Part shown: one piece after another, positions 40,260 to 48,956 of the stretch
Position numbering within the stretch: position 1 is the stretch's first letter
Layout of the letters: every line of letters begins with the position of its first letter
Origin: Kineosporia babensis
GTDB taxonomy: Bacteria; Actinomycetota; Actinomycetes; Actinomycetales; Kineosporiaceae
NCBI RefSeq assembly: GCF_021129305.1
Contig: NZ_JAJOMB010000003.1
Coordinates: forward strand, 434,001-498,000
Length of the DNA: 64,000 nt
Direction of reading: 5' to 3'
Program-made: the position numbers and the translations under genes
Notes under the pieces: model-generated
The model's database searches: none
What the model was told of the DNA's origin: nothing
What the model saw: the letters and a program-made list of their open reading frames with translations, nothing else

Positions 40260-40501
40260 AGTTCGACCTCCTGCCCGCTGTCGGCCCACACGAACCGTGT
40301 GAGCCCTCCGTGCCCGTGGACCTGGACCGCGTGCTCAAGTCCGTCCGGTGCGTCCCAGTGAACGGTTGATGCGGCGGGTAGCGCGAGCCACCGGATCGAC
40401 ACGGCGCCGTCGGGCCACTCGACTCCGTCGGCGACGTGGCCGGTGCCGGATACTCCGGTGAAGTCCCGGTCGCGCACCATGCGGAACAGCTTCGCGTTCA
40501 T
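40256..40501 (-). CDS. Conserved actinophage small protein (RMVRDRDFTGVSGTG)
   Basis: 81 aa. FRMVRDRDFTGVSGTGHVAD, GVEWPDGAVSIRWLALPAAS, VHWDAPDGLEHAVQVHGHGG. This arrangement is widespread among actinophage and actinobacterial mobile-element small proteins; function unknown. ATGA overlap on both sides. Confidence 0.7.
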   Translation of the reverse strand: MNAKLFRMVRDRDFTGVSGTGHVADGVEWPDGAVSIRWLALPAASTVHWDAPDGLEHAVQVHGHGGLTRFVWADSGQEVEL

Positions 40502-40956
40502 TGGATGCCCCTGTTGGCGAGTTCTTCGGCGAGGCGCTCTTCGTCGTGGGCTTCGGTCAGTTCGTCTCGCAGGTCGCTGCCGCGCGGGAGGTCGAGGATG
40601 GTTTCGCCTTCGCTGTCGGTGACGGCGACCATGTCGAGCTTGCTGTACTCGGCGCCGTACATGAGGAATTCGAGGGCTGCGAGGACGGTCTTGAATGCTG
40701 GGGCGGTGCAGCGTTCGTGGTGGCGGTCGTAGACGGCGGTGTAGGAGTCGGCCACGTGAGTCCTTTCTCGCGGGATGGGGGTGAGGGCTTCGTCGAGTAG
40801 GTCGCGGATGACGTCGGCCTCTTCGACTTCACCGCGTTCGGCGATGGCCTTGATGGCGGCGTGCTGGTCGGGTCGCAGGTTGACGTTCTTCTTGGGGCCG
40901 ATGCCGGGCCGCCCCCTGCCGCGCTTGGGCGGAGGGGGTGCGGGGGTGTCGGTCAT
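40498..40956 (-). CDS. Ribbon-helix-helix-like regulator with basic tail
   Basis: 152 aa. PPPKRGRGRPGIGPKKNVNL is AT-hook-like and basic; NLRPDQHAAIKAIAERGEVE then EADVIRDLLDEAL fits a ribbon-helix-helix DNA-binding fold. The C-terminal 90 residues form an alpha/beta domain of unknown type. Probably a small transcriptional or partition-type DNA-binding protein. Confidence 0.6.
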   Translation of the reverse strand: MTDTPAPPPPKRGRGRPGIGPKKNVNLRPDQHAAIKAIAERGEVEEADVIRDLLDEALTPIPRERTHVADSYTAVYDRHHERCTAPAFKTVLAALEFLMYGAEYSKLDMVAVTDSEGETILDLPRGSDLRDELTEAHDEERLAEELANRGIQ

Positions 40957-41219
40957 GAGTCGCCGTAGGTGCAGACGATTCCGCAGCCGCCGGAACGGTG
41001 GTGAGCGCTCGTGAGGTGGGCATCGAGTTCACCGGGCGCGAGACGGCCGTCATGGACGGTGGGCCAGGTGGAGGCGCTCTGGTTCCACTGGATTGGCTCG
41101 GCACCGTTCTCGAGGTCAATGCACCGGGCGCACCCAGCTCCACGACGCCCGAACGGGAGGGGCTTGCCGGGGGCCTTGGCGTTGCAGGTGTGCTTCGTTG
41201 CTTCGGTCGTGGCGGTCAT
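40953..41219 (-). CDS. Cys-rich small protein, 88 aa
   Basis: TKHTCNAKAPGKPLPFGRRG, AGCARCIDLENGAEPIQW, HLTSAHHRSGGCGIVCTYGD. The PFGRRxxGCARCxEL..GA motif is a recognisable family in actinobacterial mobile elements, likely zinc-binding. Unknown role. Confidence 0.7.
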   Translation of the reverse strand: MTATTEATKHTCNAKAPGKPLPFGRRGAGCARCIDLENGAEPIQWNQSASTWPTVHDGRLAPGELDAHLTSAHHRSGGCGIVCTYGDS

Positions 41220-41497
41220 CGCGTGATCTCCTGTCGGTTCGGGTTGAGGATGTCGTCGGCGGTGCGGATGGGCTCGATGTCCTCGTGCCAGTAGGCGTCG
41301 TCGGCGCGGCGGATGTCCGCGTCGCGGGCGTTGAGTTCTGCCACGAGGGTGATGACCTCGGCCTCAGTGCCCATGAAGACGCCGTGGGTGCGGGTGTCGT
41401 CGTACTTGAACTGGTTGATGTTCCAGAGCTTCCGCTCGATGGAGACGCCCGGGTCGATGACGGTGCCTTCGGTGATGTTCGTGGCGATCTGGTTCAT
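41216..41497 (-). CDS. Hypothetical protein, 93 aa
   Basis: ATG 41497 with GGGGGAGACC as SD. MNQIATNITEGTVIDPGVSI, ERKLWNINQFKYDDTRTHGV, MGTEAEVITLVAELNARDAD. Last gene of the transfer region before the small-gene run. Unknown. Confidence 0.6.
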   Translation of the reverse strand: MNQIATNITEGTVIDPGVSIERKLWNINQFKYDDTRTHGVFMGTEAEVITLVAELNARDADIRRADDAYWHEDIEPIRTADDILNPNRQEITR

Positions 41498-41582
41498 GGT
41501 CTCCCCCGTGGTCGGTATTTGTGGGCGCACGAAAAGCATCTGCCCGACCGGCTGGTAAGGCAAGAATATTGGGCGCACGAAA

Positions 41583-42380
41583 TTATTGAGCTTGTAGATC
41601 CGCCAGAACCTCAGCCCCCGGATGTCCAGCCAGCACCCAAGCCAGCACGGTGACGGCGATCAGGATTGGGACGCGGATCGCGGCCTCGACCGCCGACCCG
41701 GTGCGGATCCGCCACCCGTACGGCAGGAGGTGCCTGTCTCGTCCGCGCCATGGCACCCCGGAGAGGGTGCATGCGTCGCCTGCGATGCCTGCTGGGACGC
41801 CGATGAGGACCCCGACGACGATCGCTGCGATGACCGTGGCCGGGAGCCCGCCGGGGTAGGTGCCGACGACGGCCAACGCGGTAAGCCAGGAGACGACGGC
41901 GTTGGTTCCCGTATCGATCCGGAGGCGTCGGCGGCCGAGCGTCGGGAGCGAGGAAAGCCACGCGTCGACGCCGATCAGGGCGAGCCCGGTCACGAGGGCG
42001 ATCGCGACAGCGCCGAGCCCGTCCGAGAGGACGTCGAGCCAGTGCCAGGCGCCGGCGGCTGCGGCGAGGAGTGGCGCGACAAGGCAGGCGCCGAATGCTG
42101 CGGCGAACGCGAGGGGTGCTCCCCGGGACACGTCGTGGGTCCATTCGCGGTGCCCGCCCGCGAGCCGGCCGATCCACGCGCACGGGATCTGTGTTGCTCT
42201 GCCCCACATGCGGGCGGGGCTGGACGAGTGGTGGTCGGTGTCCGGGAGGAGCGCCCCGGCTGTCGCGCCGCCGACGAGAGCGAAGACGACAGCGGGGCGA
42301 GGGTCAGTGACAGCGTCCAGGGCGAGGGCTGCGAGGAGCCCGGCGAGGCTGCCGCATGGCGCGTGGGTCTTCGTCATCAT
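41583..42380 (-). CDS. YdjM/DUF457-like membrane metal-dependent hydrolase
   Basis: 265 aa. LVGGATAGALLPDTDHHSSS and GGHREWTHDV supply the Asp/His residues of the YdjM/DUF457 inner-membrane family, with ~6 hydrophobic helices (AFGACLVAPLLAAAAGAWHW, LGAVAIALVTGLALIGVDAW, IAAIVVGVLIGVPAGIAGDA). Encoded after the DUF2637-like gene in the transfer module. Family members are induced with SOS genes in enterobacteria; function here unknown. Confidence 0.65.
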   Translation of the reverse strand: MMTKTHAPCGSLAGLLAALALDAVTDPRPAVVFALVGGATAGALLPDTDHHSSSPARMWGRATQIPCAWIGRLAGGHREWTHDVSRGAPLAFAAAFGACLVAPLLAAAAGAWHWLDVLSDGLGAVAIALVTGLALIGVDAWLSSLPTLGRRRLRIDTGTNAVVSWLTALAVVGTYPGGLPATVIAAIVVGVLIGVPAGIAGDACTLSGVPWRGRDRHLLPYGWRIRTGSAVEAAIRVPILIAVTVLAWVLAGHPGAEVLADLQAQ

Positions 42381-42386
42381 CGGATG

Positions 42387-43325
42387 TCATCCGACCTTGG
42401 CGAGGTGTGGCTTGGACTCCGCGGCGGCCTTGGCGGCGAACCAGAACGAGCGTCCGCCGCCGTGCCGTTCGGACCACTCCTTCCACGAGAAGACCCAGGG
42501 CTCGGCGCCCTCGTGGGAGCGGATCGCGGACGCGACGAGGCGGGCTGCCTCGTCGGCCGAGGGTGGGGTCTTGGACGGTGCCGCGGACTGGTTCGTGGAT
42601 GCTGCCCGCGGACGCTTCACGGACTGCCGTTCGGCTCGCTCGGCGCGGCGTGCTTCGGTCTCGGCCTGGACGCGGGCGACCTCTGCTGCGGACGCTGCTT
42701 CATGTCGTGCGACCTCGGCGTCTGCCGCTGCTTTCTCCGCCTCGGCGGCAGCGCGTGAAGCTTCGGCTGATGCAGCAGCTGCCTGCTCCTGAGCTGCAGC
42801 TTCTATCTCGGCCTGACGCGCGGCGATGTCGGCGATGGACCGTGCTTCGTCGATCCGGCGCTGGGCGGCTGCGCGTTCGCGGGCGTCTTCTGCGTCGAGT
42901 GCGCGCTGGGCCTTGGCGCGCTCGGCGGCGTCCACGACGGCCAGGTCTTCAGCGTCCTTCTTGGACGGCTTGGGCTTGGAGTAGAGGCGGGAGAGGACGA
43001 GGACCAGGACGACGCCGACGCCGGCCAACTTGTACGCCTCGGCCGAGTCCGCGGCGGTGTACGCGGACCCGCCGATGACGGACAGCGCGAGGATGCCGAG
43101 GGCGGCGAGTCGGTCGAGTCCGTGGCGGCGCTCAAGGGCGTCCACGACGTAGCAGTCGATGGCGATCGGGAGGAGCAGCGGCAGGCCGATCGGGATGCTG
43201 TCCGCGCCGAAGGGGTGCCACATGGGTAGGCCTGCGGCTTCTCCGGCGGCGATCTCTGCGTGGCTGGTCATGGCGAGCGTGGCGACTAGGGAGGCGCGTC
43301 GCAGCCAGGGCGATCCGGAGTTCAT
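42387..43325 (-). CDS. DUF2637/Spd-like membrane protein
   Basis: 312 aa from ATG 43325, immediately below the GTCTCA repeat array. Four hydrophobic segments in residues 10-120 (SIPIGLPLLLPIAIDCYVVD, ALGILALSVIGGSAYTAADS, LAGVGVVLVLVLSRLYS), an Ala/Glu/Arg coiled coil (residues ~130-240) and a C-terminal domain with SADEAARLVASAIRSHEGAE. The layout resembles DUF2637/SpdB-type proteins of Streptomyces conjugative elements, which help plasmid spreading between hyphal compartments. Confidence 0.65.
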   Translation of the reverse strand: MNSGSPWLRRASLVATLAMTSHAEIAAGEAAGLPMWHPFGADSIPIGLPLLLPIAIDCYVVDALERRHGLDRLAALGILALSVIGGSAYTAADSAEAYKLAGVGVVLVLVLSRLYSKPKPSKKDAEDLAVVDAAERAKAQRALDAEDARERAAAQRRIDEARSIADIAARQAEIEAAAQEQAAAASAEASRAAAEAEKAAADAEVARHEAASAAEVARVQAETEARRAERAERQSVKRPRAASTNQSAAPSKTPPSADEAARLVASAIRSHEGAEPWVFSWKEWSERHGGGRSFWFAAKAAAESKPHLAKVG

Positions 43326-43333
43326 GAGTCCTC

Positions 43334-43485
43334 GTCTCAGGCCCCGTCTCACGGGGCGTCTCAATGTCGTCTCAGGTGTGTCTCATGGGCGTCTCGTCTC
43401 ACCGTCTCAGCAGGTCAGAGGGGGGTGGCTGTGCTTGACGGTGGATGCCACCCCCCGATGGCGTTGACTGTTGAGACTGTGAGAC
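43334..43485. repeat. GTCTCA repeat array (candidate clt/TRS locus)
   Basis: GTCTCA begins at 43334, 43346, 43358, 43369, 43380, 43396 and 43404, with a GTCTCG at 43391; inverted copies (TGAGAC) begin at 43472 and 43480. Most starts are 11-12 bp apart. The array fills the gap between the translocase stop (43507) and the DUF2637-like start (43325). In Streptomyces plasmids TraB binds 8-bp repeats (TRS) in the clt locus next to traB; position and periodicity here match that plan. Confidence 0.75.
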
Positions 43486-43506
43486 ACGTGCCGGTGTAGG
43501 CGACTG

Positions 43507-45678
43507 TCAGGAAGGGTCAGGCTTGATGGCGTAGCCGCCCTCGGGCAGCTTCTTCACGTTGCCCATCGCGTCCAGGCGGCGGTACACGGTGGCCCGCTCG
43601 ATACCGAACCCGGCCGCCTTCAGGGCCTCCAGGATCTTCGTCACGGGCAGACCAGCCGGACCCGCCTCGGCAAGAAGGCGCGTGATCTCGTCGACGTCCG
43701 ACAGCTTCACGTCCCAGCCCTCGACCAGTTCGTTGAACGCGGCATCCACGTCAGCGGCAGGACGCTGCTCAACTGCCGGCTTGTCTCCGGCTTCCTCGGC
43801 GGCGCGCTCGGCTTGAACCTCCCGGGCCCTCTCCTTCGCCTTCTCGAGAGCGTCCTGCATGTCCTGCTGGGCGCGGGCCATGCCGCCAGGGCCCTTGTAC
43901 CTGTCGTCGAGCTCCGGCAGCTGGATAGCCTTCGGCCGCTCGGGCTGCGGGTCGGACGGGGTACGGGGTGCGGGTGGCATCGGTGCTTCTTCTCCTTGGG
44001 TTTTGAGCCAGTCGCCGAAGCGGATCCAGCGGTTCTTGTAGTCGTCCCCGGCGGCTTGGGCCGACGGTTCGTCGAGGGTGGGACGGCGGGCGAGGGTCGC
44101 CTTGGCGATCTCCTCGATCTGGTGCGGCAGGAGCTGGTAGGCGACGAGGGACCGCATGGGGGCGCCGGGCTGGCGGATGATCCCAGTGCCGGGGTTCGCG
44201 GCTTCGTCGATCATCTTTTGGCAGTCCCAGCCGAGGACGTATGCGGCTTCGGCGGCGTCTGCCGGGCGCATCGCGATCTTCGTCCCGGCCTGGGCCTGGA
44301 TGGCGGCGGGTACGAGGTCGCTGGTGCCGCGGACGCTGGACAGGACGATCGCGAGACGCGCGGCGCGGCTGATCGTGATGAGCGACTCGAGGCCGGTCGC
44401 GAGGCGGGTGTCGCCGCGGTTCGCTGCGGTCGCTTCGGCGCCTTCGTCGAGGGTGATGACGATCCCCGGGATTTCCGGGCTGATCGTGAGCTTGTCGACG
44501 TTCAGTTTGCGCATCAGCCGCTTGTAGGCCTGCTTGCGGGCCTTCGCGACGCGGATGGCGGCGTTGATCATGCGGACGGCTTCGTCGACGGTGGACGCGA
44601 CCCAGTCGATCGGTGGCGCGTCCATTTCTCCGTCGAGCCATGGCAGGAGCCACGGCGACGACATGCCGGACCCGTTGAGGTCGATGTGCCAGTTCAGGGC
44701 GTCGGTGCAGCGGGCGATCATCGCGTTGATGACCTGCAGCAGGTTCGTTTTTCCGGACCCGATCTGTCCGGCGATGAATGCCCGCGAGTTGAGGAGGTCG
44801 AGGAGGGCTTGGGCGCCGCCCTTGTGCATGCCGACCGCGAGGAGATCGTTCAGTGAGATCGGCGAGTAGTCGTCGGGGAACGGGATCGCTTGGGCGGTCG
44901 TGTCGACGGTAGACACCTTCAGCAGGACGTGCCCGCGGTCCTTGCCGGGTTCGATCTCAACGCCGCAACCGTTGGGGAGAGGTACGTCGGTGGCGAGGCC
45001 GGGCGTGAAGTTCGCGAGCCGCTGGCGGGTCACACCCCCGGCGGGCAGTCGGGCCTCAAGGGTGTACCCGACACCGGACGGCCAGTACTCGACGCCGACG
45101 ACGGTCACGCCCTGGACTTTGCAGACGCGCGCGATCCGCTCGTTCCACTCGGCGCCGAACTCGGCCAGCGCCTTGTTCGCGGCGATCTTGACTTCGGTCG
45201 CAGCGGCCTCGTCCTTCGCAGCCTTGGCGCGGGCCTTCACGCGGCTCTCATGGTCAGCCATCTCCGGTGCGGCCAGGGCGGCGCCGACGGTCCCGGCGAT
45301 CAGCCACCCGAAAGCGGTCGGCCACGCGGCGCCACCGAGGGTCCACGTCATCCACCCGCCCGCGCCGAGCCAGCACGCGGCCCGGGCAGCGAGCCCTTCT
45401 GGGGAGATGTCCTTCATCGCGGCGCGGACGGTCACACCGACTGCGGCGGCGACACCGACACCGATCCCACACACGGGTGCCACGTCGGTGATGTGACCGA
45501 CCAGAGCGGTAGCGGCGAGAGCTCCACCGGCGTTGATCGGGGCGGCGATCGGTCCGTGCCGCCAGCTGGTCCAGTCGACCTCGACCCGCGGGGGCGCTGG
45601 CGGTTCTTCCTTCTTGCCCTTGGCCGGGCGCGGCGGGGTGGCCGCGCCCGGGGTCGGGGTCTCGGTCGCAGTGGTCAT
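43507..45678 (-). CDS. TraB/FtsK-type DNA translocase
   Basis: 723 aa from ATG 45678 (ATGA overlap). N-terminal two to four membrane helices (residues ~50-130, including ALAATALVGHITDVAPVCGI and GWLIAGTVGAAL). Motor: Walker A GQIGSGKTNLLQ (~305), Walker B GIVITLDEGAE (~405), arginine-rich SRAARLAIVLSSVRGTSDLV. C-terminal winged helix (ADVDAAFNELVEGW, GLPVTKILEALKAAGFGIER, ATVYRRLDAMG) like FtsK gamma/TraB DNA-reading domains. In Streptomyces such hexameric pumps transfer double-stranded DNA between mycelia. Confidence 0.85.
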   Translation of the reverse strand: MTTATETPTPGAATPPRPAKGKKEEPPAPPRVEVDWTSWRHGPIAAPINAGGALAATALVGHITDVAPVCGIGVGVAAAVGVTVRAAMKDISPEGLAARAACWLGAGGWMTWTLGGAAWPTAFGWLIAGTVGAALAAPEMADHESRVKARAKAAKDEAAATEVKIAANKALAEFGAEWNERIARVCKVQGVTVVGVEYWPSGVGYTLEARLPAGGVTRQRLANFTPGLATDVPLPNGCGVEIEPGKDRGHVLLKVSTVDTTAQAIPFPDDYSPISLNDLLAVGMHKGGAQALLDLLNSRAFIAGQIGSGKTNLLQVINAMIARCTDALNWHIDLNGSGMSSPWLLPWLDGEMDAPPIDWVASTVDEAVRMINAAIRVAKARKQAYKRLMRKLNVDKLTISPEIPGIVITLDEGAEATAANRGDTRLATGLESLITISRAARLAIVLSSVRGTSDLVPAAIQAQAGTKIAMRPADAAEAAYVLGWDCQKMIDEAANPGTGIIRQPGAPMRSLVAYQLLPHQIEEIAKATLARRPTLDEPSAQAAGDDYKNRWIRFGDWLKTQGEEAPMPPAPRTPSDPQPERPKAIQLPELDDRYKGPGGMARAQQDMQDALEKAKERAREVQAERAAEEAGDKPAVEQRPAADVDAAFNELVEGWDVKLSDVDEITRLLAEAGPAGLPVTKILEALKAAGFGIERATVYRRLDAMGNVKKLPEGGYAIKPDPS

Positions 45679-47741
45679 GCCTGGTTGTTCACCGTGTCCC
45701 ACATGGCCTCGTTGGGCCGCGGGTTCCGCAGACGCTCGAGTTCCTTCTCGTGGACGACCTCGAAAACGTTCCGGATTTCCCCGGCGGTCGCGGCGGTCGA
45801 CATCTGGCAGGCGATGACGGGTTCGATGGCGTTGCGGACGGCGGGGTCGATGGGCAGCCGGTCGGTGCCGGCCTGGAGGACCTGGAGGACGGACGCGACG
45901 GAGGCGAGGACTTCTTCGAGCCCGGCCATGTCTTCGCCCCACTGGACCATGCCTTCGGGGGCGTAGGTGGAGGCGAGGGCGGCCATTTCGTCGGCCTTGG
46001 ACTTGAGCTGGAGCGCAAACTGGCTCATGGCTTCGGTGTTCCTTTCGGGCTGGGCTGTGTCTGGGCCGGGGCCCGGGGTGACGGTGTCGGCGACGGTCGG
46101 GTTGTTGAGTTCGTTTTCCTCGCGGCGCTTGCGGGCTTCTCGCTTTTCTCTGGCGGCGCGGGGGTTGTCGGGGATCGTCTTGCCGAGGGCGCGTAGGACG
46201 GCGGCGACGGCGAGCCATCGGATCCAGGCGCCGCTGGTGCGGATGCCGCGCCAGGCGGCGACGGTTCCGGCGATGCCGAGGGCGAGGGCGGTGCGGGTGA
46301 TCCGGCGCCGGAACTTCGCGAGCCGGCCGAGTTTCTGGCCTTGCGCCTTTCCGTGCTTGGCCTGCTGCCGGGCGATCGCTGACCCTGCCGCGCGGGCGAT
46401 CTGCAGAGGTGACTTGCCGCGCGCTGACGCGGCGCCGCGGATCGCTGCCCGCCCGGTCTGGTAGCCGCGTTTCGCTGCACCGCCAGCCCTCTTGAGGCCG
46501 GCGAAACCTTTGCGCCCGCCCCAGCCCGCGAGCCTGCCTGCCTTCGATCCGGCGACCGACTGCATGGCCCGGCCGAGACGTGACGACTTCGCGGGCGCGT
46601 TCCGTGCCCCCTTCGTTGCCGCGCCCTTGGCGGATCCTGCGCGCCTGCTGGCGCCAGTCTGGCCACCTGCGAGGCGGGATTTCAGGCGGCCGAGCGGACC
46701 CCGGGCGGTGCGGTGAGCTCCACCGCCACGGGTTCGGCACCCGAACCCGCCGACGCCCTTGGCGTGGCCACCGGACTTGCCGCCTCCAGCGGATCCGCCT
46801 GCTTTCCCGGAGTTCGGGCGTCGACCGAGGATTCCCTTGCCGCTGCCGCCGCCAGCGCTCCTGCCGGAGGCGGCAGTCTTGCGTCCGAGGATGCTGCCGC
46901 TGCGACCGGACGTTCCCGGGCGAGACAGCAGACCAGATCCACCGCCGCGGCTACCGCCACGCGACGGCGCGGTGATACCGCCGGTGCGGCTGGCCGTTGA
47001 CGGCTTGGGCGATGACTTCGAGGCAGCGCCCGTCGAACCCCTGACCGATCCCGTGCCGGGCTTGCCGATCCCGGTCTTCCCTGCACCGATCCCGGCGCCC
47101 TTCGACAGGGGCGAGGCGGGCTTACTCGACCGCACCGCGCCACGGCCAGGCCCGGCAGCACCGACCCGGCTGGCGCCCGTGCTTCCCCGACTGCCACCGC
47201 CAGCTTTCGGCGCCGCGAAACCAGAGCCCTTGCGGGCTCCCCGGGACGGCATTGACAAGCCAGTGAACGCTCCACGGCCAGGGGTCGCGTGTCGGCCCCC
47301 GTTCGTCGGGCGTCCACCAGCGCGTGAGGCGGTCGGCTTCTTCCGGGCGCGTTCGGCCTGCTTGCGGGCTTTCTCGGCTTCCTTGAGTGCCTTCGTGGCG
47401 GTCTTCGGGTCGGGCTTGCCTGCCTGGGCGGCCTTCTCGCGCTGGCGTGCACGGTGCGCGGCGTAAGCGGCGGCGCCTGTAGCGGCAGCTGTTCCACCCG
47501 CGACGGCGAGACCGGCGGGGCCCCCGGTCATCCAGGCGGCGCTTCCTGCGATCGTTGTCGCGTTGGTCGCGCCGATAGCGGCGACGGGGCCCTGGATGAT
47601 GAGCCGTTTGACGCCCTCGACCATCTCTTCGATGTCGTCGAGGACGCCGTCGTTGTCGGGCTCCGGGACGGCCTGCATGCCAGTGTCGGCCTGCGGGTTG
47701 CCGCAAGCGGGCGTCTCGACGGTTTCGGTGGTGGCTGTCAT
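45675..47741 (-). CDS. Large basic low-complexity membrane protein of transfer module
   Basis: 688 aa from ATG 47741. An acidic N-terminus, a hydrophobic pair (AAIGATNATTIAGSAAWMTG, GLAVAGGTAAATGAAAYAAH), then ~350 residues of Gly/Ser/Arg/Lys low complexity (KGAGIGAGKTGIGKPGTGSV), another membrane segment (RTALALGIAGTVAAWRGIRT) and an ordered C-terminal helical domain (FALQLKSKADEMAALASTYA). Directly upstream of the translocase with ATGA overlap. Long basic proteins of this style precede tra genes in actinomycete conjugative elements; DNA or cell-wall contact is possible. Confidence 0.65.
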   Translation of the reverse strand: MTATTETVETPACGNPQADTGMQAVPEPDNDGVLDDIEEMVEGVKRLIIQGPVAAIGATNATTIAGSAAWMTGGPAGLAVAGGTAAATGAAAYAAHRARQREKAAQAGKPDPKTATKALKEAEKARKQAERARKKPTASRAGGRPTNGGRHATPGRGAFTGLSMPSRGARKGSGFAAPKAGGGSRGSTGASRVGAAGPGRGAVRSSKPASPLSKGAGIGAGKTGIGKPGTGSVRGSTGAASKSSPKPSTASRTGGITAPSRGGSRGGGSGLLSRPGTSGRSGSILGRKTAASGRSAGGGSGKGILGRRPNSGKAGGSAGGGKSGGHAKGVGGFGCRTRGGGAHRTARGPLGRLKSRLAGGQTGASRRAGSAKGAATKGARNAPAKSSRLGRAMQSVAGSKAGRLAGWGGRKGFAGLKRAGGAAKRGYQTGRAAIRGAASARGKSPLQIARAAGSAIARQQAKHGKAQGQKLGRLAKFRRRITRTALALGIAGTVAAWRGIRTSGAWIRWLAVAAVLRALGKTIPDNPRAAREKREARKRREENELNNPTVADTVTPGPGPDTAQPERNTEAMSQFALQLKSKADEMAALASTYAPEGMVQWGEDMAGLEEVLASVASVLQVLQAGTDRLPIDPAVRNAIEPVIACQMSTAATAGEIRNVFEVVHEKELERLRNPRPNEAMWDTVNNQA

Positions 47742-47938
47742 TGGACCACCGAGTCCCAGATGCTGCTGATGGCCTCGGCCAGGCTGGCGCACACCTCGTT
47801 GACGGTTCCCATGAGTGAGTTACCGGTTTTGGTGGAGCCGAGGAAGATGCCGAGGATGAGGCCGGCGATGACGCGTCTGCCCGTGTAGAGCATCCACGCG
47901 AAGAGGGCGAGGAGTACGACTCCGCCGGGCGTGATCAT
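47738..47938 (-). CDS. Small membrane protein (Spd-like), 66 aa
   Basis: VVLLALFAWMLYTGRRVIAG and LILGIFLGSTKTGNSLMG: two membrane segments, then an amphipathic tail (NEVCASLAEAISSIWDSVV). Typical short membrane protein between spd and tra genes. ATGA overlap with the next gene. Unknown in detail. Confidence 0.6.
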   Translation of the reverse strand: MITPGGVVLLALFAWMLYTGRRVIAGLILGIFLGSTKTGNSLMGTVNEVCASLAEAISSIWDSVVQ

Positions 47939-47995
47939 GGCTGGTCCTTTCGGGGTGGGGCCGTGCCGCCGCTGGAGGGTTCGACGGCACGACGT

Positions 47996-48451
47996 TCAGG
48001 AGGTGAACTTGAGGGGCTTGGAGGTGGCGCAGGAGTCGTCGCTGTTGCCTTTGCCGCCCCAGGCCCGGAGGCGGACGCGGATTTCGGGGACGTCGTTTCC
48101 GGCTTGGACGGCGGCGATGAAGCTGTTCTTGCCGCCCTTGGCTTTGACGTCGTTGCGGGTGGAGGGTTTGCCGCCGCGGGCCCAGAACGTGGTGTAGGAG
48201 TTGTTGTTGAGCCACGGGTTTTGGCCGAGGTCGATCCGGTCGAGCTTCGTCTTGGGCGTGGTGGTCCAGTGGGCGTTCCAGTAGCGGGCGTTGTACCCGT
48301 CGCTGGCGTAGTCGATCGACACGGTGACGGTGGTTCCGCCGGTGTGGCAGGCGAGGGTGAGGTGGTGGGTGTCGCTGGCGTGGGCGGGCTGACCGGTCAG
48401 GGTGATCGCGGCGGCTGCGATGGCTGCGGTCACGGTGCGGGCGGCGTTCAC
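47996..48451 (-). CDS. Secreted small protein with signal peptide
   Basis: 151 aa from GTG 48451. AARTVTAAIAAAAITLTGQP followed by AHASD is a clear Sec signal peptide with Ala-x-Ala cleavage. The mature part is beta-rich with Cys (LTLACHTGGTTVTVSIDYAS, WTTTPKTKLDRIDLGQNPWL, SDDSCATSKP). Secreted proteins occur in mating modules of mycelial elements; role unknown. Confidence 0.65.
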   Translation of the reverse strand: MNAARTVTAAIAAAAITLTGQPAHASDTHHLTLACHTGGTTVTVSIDYASDGYNARYWNAHWTTTPKTKLDRIDLGQNPWLNNNSYTTFWARGGKPSTRNDVKAKGGKNSFIAAVQAGNDVPEIRVRLRAWGGKGNSDDSCATSKPLKFTS

Positions 48452-48810
48452 TGGTTCTCCCAGAGGCGGACGAAGACGGGCTCGTAGTAGGGGCGGTCGC
48501 TGGTCTGCTGGAGGAATGCGGGCCATTGGTCGCCGAGAAGGTGCTTGGCTTCGGCGCGGGTGAGGCAGTGGGGTCCGGGCTGCTCTGCCCGGCACGGGCC
48601 GGGGCGCTTCACGAGGACGGGCGGGCCCTGCTGGACGTGCGGCTTCTCGATCTGCGGTTCGGCGGCATTTGCCAGTGCCGAAGCCTCAATCTCGTCACCC
48701 CACGCGATAAGGGCCACAAGAGCGATCACTCCGATGCCGGTGTAAAACCCTGGGGGACGCGGTCCCGAATGGCCGCGCAAAAGGTGGCCCAGCAGTCCGG
48801 TGGCGCTCAT
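48448..48810 (-). CDS. Membrane protein, 120 aa
   Basis: ATG 48810 overlaps the previous stop. One membrane helix (YTGIGVIALVALIAWGDEIE); the remainder carries CRAEQPGPHCLTRAEAKHLL and WPAFLQQTSDRPYYEPVFVR, a Cys-containing extracellular or cytoplasmic domain. Spd-like position. Family unknown. Confidence 0.6.
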   Translation of the reverse strand: MSATGLLGHLLRGHSGPRPPGFYTGIGVIALVALIAWGDEIEASALANAAEPQIEKPHVQQGPPVLVKRPGPCRAEQPGPHCLTRAEAKHLLGDQWPAFLQQTSDRPYYEPVFVRLWENQ

Positions 48811-48956
48811 GCTGCGAGCTCCCATTCGCCTTGGCTCCACCTGTCGGGTAGATCGCGGCGGCCGATGGTGAGGGGCTTGGTCTTGGGGACGAGGCGGGCG
48901 ATTCCCCAGGCGACGAGCCCGGTTTGGAGGGTGATGGCTGCGGCGACGATGGTCAT
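48807..48956 (-). CDS. Small protein, 49 aa
   Basis: ATG 48956 and TGA at 48809-48807, overlapping the genes on both sides by 4 bp. MTIVAAAITLQTGLVAWGIA is a membrane-type N-terminus, followed by RLVPKTKPLTIGRRDLPDRW. Short, but tightly embedded in the operon. Confidence 0.55.
   Translation of the reverse strand: MTIVAAAITLQTGLVAWGIARLVPKTKPLTIGRRDLPDRWSQGEWELAA

Noticed and set aside
41622-42758. Long plus-strand frames opposite the YdjM-like and DUF2637-like genes
   Set aside because: High-GC mirror frames with Arg/Pro/Asp-rich nonsense composition; the minus strand has the membrane proteins.
46682-47497. 271-codon minus-strand frame inside the 688-aa gene
   Set aside because: Alternate frame of the low-complexity coding region, no SD and no protein-like pattern.
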